A stretch of 64,000 nt of DNA from an uncultured Anaeromusa sp. Its GTDB lineage: Bacteria > Bacillota > Negativicutes > Anaeromusales > Anaeromusaceae. Below the pieces are notes generated by a model. The model had not been told where the DNA came from and ran no database searches. It saw only the letters and a list, made by a program, of their open reading frames with translations. Positions 52,343-59,864 of the stretch are shown one piece after another. The stretch lies in contig NZ_OY781460.1 of NCBI RefSeq assembly GCF_963676855.1, positions 3,346,001 to 3,410,000 of the forward strand, in the 5' to 3' direction. Each line of letters opens with the position of its first letter. Position 1 is the stretch's first letter. The position numbers and the translations under genes are program-made.

Positions 52343-53299
52343 CTAAGCCGCTTGTTCTTGCTCTACTTCTTCTGCCACAGGCTTACTGGCCCAGTACCCC
52401 GCCAGCAAGCTGCCGATAATGTATTCCCAGACACTCATTAACGCACCTGGAAGTGCCGCCATAGGATCTAGATGCGCTAAAGCCAGCGCTACGGCCAAAC
52501 CGGAATTTTCCATGCCAATTTCAAAAGTAATGGCACGGGACTTTTTCTCCGGCATGCCAACCGCCCGGCCAGCAGTATAGCCCAGCAGCAATCCCACCAC
52601 ATTGTGAATGCACACGGCAGCACAAATAACCAGTGCCATAGTGGCCATTTTAGCTGCATTCAAAGCCACCACCGAAGCAATAATCGCCACAATAAAGACC
52701 ACCGACACCGCAGGAACCACCTTGGTCATTTTATTGACCACATTAGGAGCAATGGTATGCAGCAAAACACCCAAGCCTACCGGCACCAACACAATTTTGA
52801 CAATATCCAGGAACAGCGCCCAACTATCAATGGGAATTAATCCACCTGCCAACAAAGAAAATAAATACGTCGTCAACACTGGCGCCAAGATGGTATTCAC
52901 GCTGGACACCGTCACGGAAAGAGCGGTATCGCCTTTAGCAAGATATGTCATAACATTGGATCCTGTGCCGCTGGGACATGCTCCCAAAAGAACCATCCCT
53001 GCCGCCAACGCCGGCGGCAGTTCCAACGCATAAGCAATGCTAACACCAACGACCGGCATAATCAAATACCGAAAAAACACGCCGTAAAATACATCCTTAG
53101 GCCGTGTAAAAACCAAGCGAAAGTCCTCCAAGGACATGGTCAGCCCCATCCCCAACATAATAATCCCCAGCATATAAGAAATATAAGGGCCAATCGCTTT
53201 AAAGGGCGCCGGCTGAAAAAAAGCCATCGCCGAAAAGATCACCACCCACAACGGCATTCCCTTGCAAATCCCTCGCGCCAACATCTCTAAAACTTTCAT
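52343..53299 (-). CDS. BASS-family transporter, T-box controlled, copy 2
   Basis: A 318-residue paralogue of the gene at 24143, very similar over the whole length, with GACPSGTGSNVMTYLAKGD near residue 105 and EIGMENSGLAVALALAHLD near 265. The ATG at 53299 is 6 bases after GGAGG. It sits about 40 bases after the terminator of its own T-box leader. The divergence of the leader specifier (Val here, Ile for copy 1) suggests that the two paralogues handle different branched-chain compounds; this is inference. Confidence 0.88.
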   Translation of the reverse strand: MKVLEMLARGICKGMPLWVVIFSAMAFFQPAPFKAIGPYISYMLGIIMLGMGLTMSLEDFRLVFTRPKDVFYGVFFRYLIMPVVGVSIAYALELPPALAAGMVLLGACPSGTGSNVMTYLAKGDTALSVTVSSVNTILAPVLTTYLFSLLAGGLIPIDSWALFLDIVKIVLVPVGLGVLLHTIAPNVVNKMTKVVPAVSVVFIVAIIASVVALNAAKMATMALVICAAVCIHNVVGLLLGYTAGRAVGMPEKKSRAITFEIGMENSGLAVALALAHLDPMAALPGALMSVWEYIIGSLLAGYWASKPVAEEVEQEQAA

Positions 53300-53340
53300 A
53301 TTCATCCTCCTATCGTTAATACGCCTGCTTTCGGGCAAAA

Positions 53341-53625
53341 CAAAAAGCCTCCTGCACCCTTCAAGTCCAAGACTCAAAGGGGCAAGAGGCTACTCTCGCG
53401 GTACCACCCTTTTTCACAGATGAAATCATCTGTTTCTCATCGGGTCTAACAACCCTAGCAGTTTAACGGCTGCACTTTCCAAGGAAAGCCGAGACCGGCG
53501 CGGCCTACTCCCTACGGTTTCAGCGTTGCTGTTCAGGAGCGACGATCCCGTTTCCTTCGTTACCAGCTCGCACCAACCGCCGGTTCTCTGAAACGACACA
53601 AAAGCAAGAGTTCTCCCTCATTACA
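53341..53625 (-). promoter_or_regulatory. T-box riboswitch leader, specifier GUC (Val)
   Basis: On the minus strand: stem I base (AATGAGGGAG ... CTCCTGAAC), apical motifs (AGAGAACCGG, GGTTGGTGCGAGC), T-box core AGGGTGGTACCGCG at 53398-53410, and terminator AGCCTCTTGCCCC ... GGAGGCTTTTTG ending at 53341. The codon in the specifier position is GUC (53543-53541), followed by the purine G and then CTCC, so tRNA-Val is the predicted effector. The bulge UGGU fits discriminator A73. Confidence 0.93.
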
Positions 53626-53661
53626 TTTACGTATGAAATTTTCTAGTTTTGCCACATGCTT

Positions 53662-53690
53662 ACTATAATTCAAGTTTACAAATATGTCAA
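53662..53690 (-). promoter_or_regulatory. Promoter of T-box leader 2
   Basis: On the minus strand TTGACA (53690-53685), a 17-base spacer and TATAGT (53667-53662). It shares the spacer word TTTGTAAAC with the promoter of leader 1. Confidence 0.88.
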
Positions 53691-53828
53691 TGACTTTTAT
53701 TTTTTCCTTGTAAATTGTTATGTTCAACTCACAAAACAGTCTCTCTTTTCTACAGGTTCAAAGCTCTTGTCACACTTGCCTCTTCATTTATGTTACAATA
53801 AAAATAAAATCAAGGCAGGTGCTCTCTC

Positions 53829-54512
53829 TTGAGCCGCATAATTCCTCTAAAACTTGGGTTCGCCGATGCCCACCTTGTTCTAGACCAGCAAGCGATTCTC
53901 ATTGATACAGGCATCAATGCAAATCAGGAACAGTATCTTTCTTTATTTTCACAAGCAGGCCTCACTCCACAAGACATTACCTTGCTTGTTATCACCCACG
54001 GTCATGCCGACCACTATGGCAATATTCGCATGCTTAAAGACCTCACAGGCGCGCCAGTTTTGTGCCATCTTCAGGCAGCTCAAGCCCTGCAAACCGCCAT
54101 AGACGAAGACATCATTCCCTGCAAAGGCTTGGGTGAATCCGTTTGGGAACAAATAAAAAACCATCTTCCCCAAGCCGCTTCTACCATCACACCGGACTTG
54201 CTTGCAGGAGAGTCTTTTGATTTGACCCCTTACGGCGTGGCCGGAAAAACGATTCATACGCCTGGACACACTCCCGGCTCGTTATCGGTGCTCCTAGACT
54301 CCGGTGAAGCTATCGTAGGCGACCTCATTGTCAAACCACCATTCAGCCCGGCTCCTTCGCTGGCTTATTTCGCCAACGATGAAGCCGCCCTGCAACGCAG
54401 TATAAACCGTCTGCTCCAAGAAGCGCACACCTTCTTTGGAGGTCACGGCGGTCCTTTCCAGAAAAAAGACATACTACCGTTGCTCTCTAAACAAAACTAC
54501 CGTTCTTCATAA
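53829..54512 (+). CDS. MBL-fold metallo-hydrolase
   Basis: A 227-residue metallo-beta-lactamase-fold hydrolase with THGHADHYGN (residues 55-64), a TPGHTPGS motif near 144 and GD near 163 as metal ligands. It starts with TTG at 53829 behind AGGCAGG; other in-frame starts lie too far inside the fold. It may be a glyoxalase II-like thioesterase; the substrate is not visible. A 41-residue gene follows 37 bases downstream. Confidence 0.88.
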   Translation: MSRIIPLKLGFADAHLVLDQQAILIDTGINANQEQYLSLFSQAGLTPQDITLLVITHGHADHYGNIRMLKDLTGAPVLCHLQAAQALQTAIDEDIIPCKGLGESVWEQIKNHLPQAASTITPDLLAGESFDLTPYGVAGKTIHTPGHTPGSLSVLLDSGEAIVGDLIVKPPFSPAPSLAYFANDEAALQRSINRLLQEAHTFFGGHGGPFQKKDILPLLSKQNYRSS

Positions 54513-54549
54513 GTATCCAGTAAACTACTTAGAATCAGGAGGTGATAGC

Positions 54550-54675
54550 ATGGGCAAAATTTCCGATAAAAGCAGCTACAAAAATCAGCTAGCCGCTAAA
54601 AAAAGCACTCAATTCTTTTCCAGCCGCCAAGCAGAGCAAGCGCGCAAGCAACAGCAAAACAGTAAGAAAAAGTAA
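54550..54675 (+). CDS. Small basic hydrophilic protein
   Basis: A 41-residue protein rich in Lys, Gln and Ser (ending KKK), with a strong AGGAGGTGA site 5 bases before the ATG, so it is very likely translated. It is between the MBL gene and a terminator. No family recognised; the composition resembles small spore- or nucleic-acid-binding-type proteins. Confidence 0.65.
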   Translation: MGKISDKSSYKNQLAAKKSTQFFSSRQAEQARKQQQNSKKK

Positions 54676-54676
54676 G

Positions 54677-54722
54677 AAGAACCGCTTTCCCCTTTAAACG
54701 AGGCAAAGCGGTTCTTTATTTT
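54677..54722 (+). terminator. Terminator after the small basic protein gene
   Basis: AGAACCGCTTT and AAAGCGGTTCT form an 11-bp stem followed by TTATTTTT. Confidence 0.92.
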
Positions 54723-54733
54723 TAAACCAAAAG

Positions 54734-55015
54734 TTATGCCAGCTTCCATCCTTCTACAAACAAGGTTTTCCAACCTAAAATATTACGCACATTGATTTTC
54801 AGTGGAATATTCGGCAACTCTTTGGGCACGTATACTGACAAACCTTCTATCGAAGAAAATTGATAGAGGCTCTTGTCTTTAGGCTCGCCAAAACGTACGG
54901 AAGGGCTTTCCCTCATAGCAAAGCAGCATTCATTGATAATCGGCGCCATTTCCAAATATACCGGCTTTTTCTTTTCTCGCGCCAAAGAGCGGGCTGTTTC
55001 CGTAAAGGTCAGCAT
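54734..55015 (-). CDS. CC/Se-motif (HesB-like) small protein
   Basis: A 93-residue protein with the pair INECCF near residue 28. It resembles the CC/Se-motif family, whose members carry Cys-Cys or a selenocysteine in that place; I assign this from pattern memory. Here both positions are Cys. The ATG at 55015 is 6 bases after GGAGG. The role is unknown; selenium handling is suggested only by the family and by the yqeB operon elsewhere in the window. Confidence 0.6.
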   Translation of the reverse strand: MLTFTETARSLAREKKKPVYLEMAPIINECCFAMRESPSVRFGEPKDKSLYQFSSIEGLSVYVPKELPNIPLKINVRNILGWKTLFVEGWKLA

Positions 55016-55129
55016 AGTCACCCTCCGTTTTTCAACTCGCTATAACAAAAATCTCATAAATAGTATTTCATAATTATTATCCGTTTGTGCTCTTATTGTA
55101 GCAAATCTCTCTTTTGCGTACAAGAGGGG

Positions 55130-55180
55130 GACTCGACGAGGTTACAGGATTTACACAGAGGAAAGGCCAGAGGAAGCAGA
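55130..55180. repeat. Dispersed repeat fragment
   Basis: Positions 55130-55160 repeat 35041-35071 with one or two changes and are followed by GAAAGGCCAGAGG, which is also present near 2448. It lies between the CC/Se-type gene and the cstA terminator. Confidence 0.65.
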
Positions 55181-55192
55181 GAAAGAAAAGAC

Positions 55193-55235
55193 AAAAAGGC
55201 CCCAGAAAGCGACAGCGCTTCCTGGGGCCTTTTTC
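55193..55235. terminator. Terminator after cstA
   Basis: AAAAAGGCCCCAGgAAGCGC and GCGCTTCCTGGGGCCTTTTT-type arms form a long stem with A/T runs on both sides. Confidence 0.93.
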
Positions 55236-55242
55236 ATTTCCC

Positions 55243-57030
55243 TTACATCGCTTGTTTCAAGTTCTTTTGGGCGTCTTTCAAAATGGAGCGCCATACTTTA
55301 ACGGAGTCCACAATGACGAAGACAATGAGGACCATCATAATTACACTGGCCCCAGCCAACAGCATCTGCCCCTTAGGCAGGTAAAATTCAAAGATATTAT
55401 AGAAGCCGGCGGTTACCGCCGTCACCAGCATAAAGCACAGCGGCGCCAAGGTCACCCAGATGTACTTGACCTTGCCCATGCGAAGCAGCATGGTTGTGCC
55501 GATAGCCAATGCCATACTGGCCAACAGCTGATTGGACAGACCAAAGAGCGGCCAGATGGAAGCAATAGAGCCTCCAAAAATCAAGTACCCCCACGCAAAG
55601 GAAATCAGTGCGCTTGTAAAGACAACGCCAGGAGTCCAGTTCGCGTCTCCCAATGGCTTGTAAATCAAACCGCCCACTTCCTGCAGCAAATACCGGCCAA
55701 CGCGGGTGCCAGCGTCAATGATTGTCAGGATAAAGAGAGCTTCAAACATAATGGCAAAGTGATAAAGAAAAGACATAAACTCGCCCAAGCCGGGAATTTG
55801 CGAGAAAATATGAGCCATGCCCACAGCCAATGAAACCGCGCCGCCGGGACGGCCTGCCACATTTTCTCCTACCATTTGCGAAAGCATAGGCAGTTCTTGT
55901 ACGTTCATACCCAATTTAGCGAAAGCTTCCGGTACGCTGTTGATAGCGAAATAGTCCGCAGGAATCAAGCTTGTCGCAGCAATCAATGCCATGACGCTGA
56001 TGAAGGATTCCGCCAGCATGGCGCCAAAACCGATCGGCAATATTTCACTTTCATTGGTCAACATTTTCGGCGTTGTGCCGGTCGCAATAACCGAATGGAA
56101 GCCGGAAATAGCGCCGCAAGCTACAGTAATGCAGACAAACGGCCAAACCGGACCAGGCACAACCGGGCCGCCACCGCCAATGAACGACGTCACCGCGGGC
56201 ATATGAATCTGCGGCTGCACGATGATAATCCCCAGCGCCAGCGCGCCGATAGTACCGATTTTCATATAAGTGCTCAAGTAATCGCGAGGCGCCAGCAGCA
56301 GCCACACAGGCAACGCAGCGGCGACAAAACCGTACAGCGGCAAAATGATATCAAGCTGCATACGGCTCAGCGTAAAGAACGGAGCCCATGAAGAGTGCTG
56401 AATCCAAGCACCGCCCACAACCGCTGCAATCACCATGACCACGCCGACGAAGGATGCTTCGCCGATATGGCCGGGACGCAAATAGCGCATGTAAACGCCG
56501 ATGAAAAGAGCAATGGGAATGGTAGCGCCTACGGTAAAGGCGCCCCAGGGGCTGTTGAAGAGTGCATTCGCCACGGCAATCCCCATGCCGGCCATGGTAA
56601 TGACCAAAATGAAGATAACGGCGATAGCTGCTGCCAAACCTGCGGATTGGCCGATTTCTTCTTTGGCGATTTCTGCAATGGATTTGCCGTCATGACGAAT
56701 TGAGGCAAACAAGATAATCATGTCATGAACCGCACCACCCAAACAGGCGCCAATCAGAATCCACAACATGCTCGGCAAATAGCCGAACTGCGCCGCCAGA
56801 ACCGGACCAACCAAGGGACCTGCGCCAGCGATAGCGGCAAAATGATGTCCGAAAAGTACCCATTTATTCGTAGGTACATAGTCATGACCGTCTTCATGCA
56901 CAACAGCCGGTGTCGGACGTTTGGGGTCCAACGCCAACACCTTTGCGGCGATGAAGGCGCCATAGTAGCGATAGCACAGGCTTAAAACCAGCGCTGAAAT
57001 CAGAACGAGATACAAACCATTCATACTCAT
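55243..57030 (-). CDS. cstA: CstA-family pyruvate/peptide transporter
   Basis: A 595-residue protein with about 16 membrane segments and the CstA family motifs near the start (FGHHFAAIAGAGPLVGPVLA) and FHSVIATGTTPK in the middle. In E. coli the CstA and BtsT members carry pyruvate; older work names peptides. The ATG at 57030 is 8 bases after GGAGG. Downstream of it is a terminator. Upstream are direct repeats at 57136-57165 and the genes of a LytSR-type two-component system, like the BtsSR-btsT arrangement. A pyruvate-induced importer is the likely role. Confidence 0.93.
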   Translation of the reverse strand: MSMNGLYLVLISALVLSLCYRYYGAFIAAKVLALDPKRPTPAVVHEDGHDYVPTNKWVLFGHHFAAIAGAGPLVGPVLAAQFGYLPSMLWILIGACLGGAVHDMIILFASIRHDGKSIAEIAKEEIGQSAGLAAAIAVIFILVITMAGMGIAVANALFNSPWGAFTVGATIPIALFIGVYMRYLRPGHIGEASFVGVVMVIAAVVGGAWIQHSSWAPFFTLSRMQLDIILPLYGFVAAALPVWLLLAPRDYLSTYMKIGTIGALALGIIIVQPQIHMPAVTSFIGGGGPVVPGPVWPFVCITVACGAISGFHSVIATGTTPKMLTNESEILPIGFGAMLAESFISVMALIAATSLIPADYFAINSVPEAFAKLGMNVQELPMLSQMVGENVAGRPGGAVSLAVGMAHIFSQIPGLGEFMSFLYHFAIMFEALFILTIIDAGTRVGRYLLQEVGGLIYKPLGDANWTPGVVFTSALISFAWGYLIFGGSIASIWPLFGLSNQLLASMALAIGTTMLLRMGKVKYIWVTLAPLCFMLVTAVTAGFYNIFEFYLPKGQMLLAGASVIMMVLIVFVIVDSVKVWRSILKDAQKNLKQAM

Positions 57031-57135
57031 ACGACTTGCCTCCAATATTGAATTTTAGTAATACTGCATTTCCAGCATAAGATACAAAATTCAATAAATA
57101 AACGCATATCGTATCAATAGAACAAAATGCCTTGC

Positions 57136-57165
57136 CAATGGAAATCAGGAGATATCAATGGAAAT
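57136..57165. promoter_or_regulatory. Direct repeats upstream of cstA, candidate LytTR-binding site
   Basis: CAATGGAAAT occurs at 57136-57145 and again at 57156-57165, starts 20 bases apart (ATTTCCATTG on the coding strand of cstA). LytTR regulators bind pairs of short direct repeats about two helical turns apart. The site is 106-135 bases before the cstA start and ends 5 bases from the regulator stop codon. Confidence 0.6.
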
Positions 57166-57169
57166 AAAG

Positions 57170-57928
57170 TTACTTTAAGCCCAAAATGATTTTTAGTTCT
57201 TTAATTTGGCTTTTACTTACAGGTATTTCTACTTCCGGATAATGCTCCATTTTTAGCCAATAGGTTCCTTTGAACCACGGTACCACTTCCCGAATCTTAT
57301 CTAAGTTGACCACATAGCTTTTATGCACCCGCATCATATGCGTCCCGTTCATGCGCTCCTCGAGTTCGCACAACGTTCCATTGTAGACAGCCTCGCCATC
57401 TGCGATCACAACGGTTACATTACCGGCTTTGGCATAGGCATAGATAATCTCGCCATAATTCAAAAGACGAATGCTGCCGTTCTTTTCCACGGGCAACTTA
57501 TCAATTTGAATTCTCGCCTCTTCCAGCACTTCATCAACACGACAAATCGAAGCGCTTTTTTCTTCGTTGCGGTACACCTGCAATCTCTGTACAGTCTGTC
57601 GAATTCGCTCTTCTTCAAAAGGTTTGAGCAAATAGTCCACAGCTCCCAATTCAAAAGCCTTAATAGCATACTCATCATAGGCCGTAGCAAAAACAATCAT
57701 CGTCCCTACCGCCACCTTACGAATCAATGCCGCCGCCGCCAAGCCGCCCATATCCCGCATGCTGATGTCCAAAAACACCACATCCGGCTGCTCTTGCGCC
57801 GCCAGTTGTATGCCTTCGGCAGCATTCTGAGCCTCTCCTCGAACATCCACTCCCGGAACCAGTGACAATAGATAGCGCAACTCATCTCTAGCCGGCCTCT
57901 CGTCATCCACAATGATGCTGCTGAGCAT
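57170..57928 (-). CDS. LytTR-family response regulator
   Basis: A 252-residue regulator. A receiver domain (residues 1-120, phosphoacceptor Asp54 in VVFLDIS, conserved Lys in LLKPF) is followed by a LytTR DNA-binding domain (about 145-250, with MRVHKSYVVNLDKI). The start at ATG 57928 overlaps the kinase gene by 26 bases and GGAG lies 11 bases upstream. It is expected to activate the downstream cstA gene through the direct repeats at 57136-57165. Confidence 0.93.
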   Translation of the reverse strand: MLSSIIVDDERPARDELRYLLSLVPGVDVRGEAQNAAEGIQLAAQEQPDVVFLDISMRDMGGLAAAALIRKVAVGTMIVFATAYDEYAIKAFELGAVDYLLKPFEEERIRQTVQRLQVYRNEEKSASICRVDEVLEEARIQIDKLPVEKNGSIRLLNYGEIIYAYAKAGNVTVVIADGEAVYNGTLCELEERMNGTHMMRVHKSYVVNLDKIREVVPWFKGTYWLKMEHYPEVEIPVSKSQIKELKIILGLK

Positions 57929-59618
57929 GTTCTTCTTCACTCCTTGTCTTATACGGCAGCACCAAGGTTACCACCGTCCCTTCTCCGGACGCACTTTGCA
58001 CGGACAAGCCGTAAGAACCGCCATATTGCCCTTGCAAACGTTCATGTACATTCTTCATACCAATATGCGCCACTGAATTCCTTTCCAGGGGATGGCACGC
58101 CTGCAAATCCATACCGACGCCGTCATCACGAATCACAATAACCACATCCGATCCTCGCTGCTGCACATCCAGCCAAATAGTTCCGCCATCTACTTTGGAT
58201 TTTAAGCCGTGAACCACAGCGTTTTCAACAATGGGCTGGATAATCAGGGAAGGAATGAGACAGGCCCCCAGACGTTCGTCAATGTTTTCTGCAATGCACA
58301 ATTTTTCTTCATAACGGGCTTTTTCGATCACCAAATAGGCCCGCACCTGTGCCAACTCTTCCTCCAGCGTGATTGCATGACCCGCTTTTTGCAGAGCGAA
58401 ACGAAAAATAGACCCCAGCTTCTGCAACAGCTCCCGCGCCTGATCTGGTTTCGTGCGAATCAACGAAGTAATCGTATTTAGTGTATTAAACAAAAAATGA
58501 GGATTGATTTGCGCCTGTAGCGCTTTCAACTCCGCCCTAGCTACAAGTTTGGTCTGTCGATCGATTTCCGCTAGTTCCAATTGAATGGAAAAAAGCTGCG
58601 CTAGGCCTTTGGCAAAGACCACATCGGACTGGTTCAAAAGCTTAGAATTTGTATAGTAAAGCTTAAAGCTGCCAATCACCTGTTCACCCCGTTTTAACGG
58701 CGCTACAATAGCGCTTTCCAAGCGACAAATACCGCAGGGACAGCCGATTTCCTCCCGCGTCCTGGCCACATAGATTTCACCGCTCTGCAACACTCGGCTA
58801 GTAGCCTTAGTCAATTCATGCCGCCGCATCCGATGGTGTTCCGCTTCGTCTCCCACAAACGCCAGCACTTCCGTAGCATTGGTTACCGCCACGGCATGAT
58901 AACTGCCGGTGGCATAGATAATATCAGCCGCCGCTTGTGCAGAAGCTTCATCCAAACCCTTTCGAAAATAAGCCAGCGTTTCCGCGGCAATAGCCAGCGC
59001 TTTTTGCGACTGCGCCGCACCGGCTTGCTGCTGCACGTCCATGGTCATACGGATAATCGTCATAAAAATAGTCAAGCCAATGGAATTGGCTACAATCATC
59101 GGCAACGCAATATGCTCCACCAGCGTCAACGCCATGTCAAACGGCCGGGCAGTCAGCAAAATAATAGCCATTTGCAGCACTTCTCCTACAACACCACTCA
59201 ACAGCACCACCCACCAAGGCAGCGCCGCGTGAGGATACCATTTGCGCACCATACCGGCAAACAGCCCTTCTACCAGATTTGCCAGAGCACAGGAAAAAGC
59301 GGAAAAACCGCCAAATAAAAAATATCGATGCCCGCCGGCAATCATCCCGGCAGCAGCTCCCATGACAGGCCCGCCGATAAGACCGGCCGCCATGACGCCT
59401 ATCACTCGCGAATTGGCTAATGCATCATCGACTGGAATGCCAGCATAGGTGCCGACAATGCCAATAAAACCAAAGATCACCGCCAGTTTCGCTTTATCGA
59501 AAATCGTCACTGACCGATAATTCAAGCGCTGCAGCAGCGACGTCTGGGAAAGCAAAAACGCCAGCGTCGCCGCAATGCTCATGCGTTCCACCATTTTTAA
59601 AAGCAAGGAATCTTCCAC
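57903..59618 (-). CDS. LytS/BtsS-type sensor histidine kinase
   Basis: A 571-residue kinase. An N-terminal 5TM-LytS domain (about residues 10-185), a GAF domain (about 220-340) and a HisKA-type LytS kinase domain (phospho-acceptor His in INPHFLFNTLN) are followed by an ATPase with DDGVGMD and GMKNVHERL. The start is GTG at 59618, 7 bases after GAGGT. It belongs to the family of E. coli BtsS, a pyruvate sensor. The CRLE and GCPCGICRL cysteines in the GAF domain are unusual and could be a redox or metal site. It leads the kinase-regulator-cstA gene order. Confidence 0.92.
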   Translation of the reverse strand: MEDSLLLKMVERMSIAATLAFLLSQTSLLQRLNYRSVTIFDKAKLAVIFGFIGIVGTYAGIPVDDALANSRVIGVMAAGLIGGPVMGAAAGMIAGGHRYFLFGGFSAFSCALANLVEGLFAGMVRKWYPHAALPWWVVLLSGVVGEVLQMAIILLTARPFDMALTLVEHIALPMIVANSIGLTIFMTIIRMTMDVQQQAGAAQSQKALAIAAETLAYFRKGLDEASAQAAADIIYATGSYHAVAVTNATEVLAFVGDEAEHHRMRRHELTKATSRVLQSGEIYVARTREEIGCPCGICRLESAIVAPLKRGEQVIGSFKLYYTNSKLLNQSDVVFAKGLAQLFSIQLELAEIDRQTKLVARAELKALQAQINPHFLFNTLNTITSLIRTKPDQARELLQKLGSIFRFALQKAGHAITLEEELAQVRAYLVIEKARYEEKLCIAENIDERLGACLIPSLIIQPIVENAVVHGLKSKVDGGTIWLDVQQRGSDVVIVIRDDGVGMDLQACHPLERNSVAHIGMKNVHERLQGQYGGSYGLSVQSASGEGTVVTLVLPYKTRSEEEHAQQHHCG

Positions 59619-59864
59619 TATACACACCTCGTTTGTGATTATCCACTCTCCTTATTCTAGCGAGTACGCTGGCAAAATAAAAGAGCTTCCTGCAAGTCTA
59701 TATTAAAAGAAAGTAAGGAACGCAGAGTAACAGAGAAAAGCCGGAGGTATCCGGGAATTGAACAAGAGTACAGGGAGTAATCGGAGGGCATGCACGAGAG
59801 CCACGGGGTACGATTTTTAACAAAAGCAGAGTGCGTAGCGGGAAGATACGACAGGCATTAAGAA
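59619..59864. repeat. Intergenic region with repeat-like sequence, left of the IS3 element
   Basis: No gene is supported in this stretch. The segment GTAACAGAGAAAAGCCGGAGG near 59731 and AGTACAGGGAGTAATCGGAGG near 59768 resemble the motif around 35080-35110 (ACAGAGAAAAACCAGAGGAGTAATGCGAGG). The promoter of the kinase operon must also lie here; I could not define it. Confidence 0.5.
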
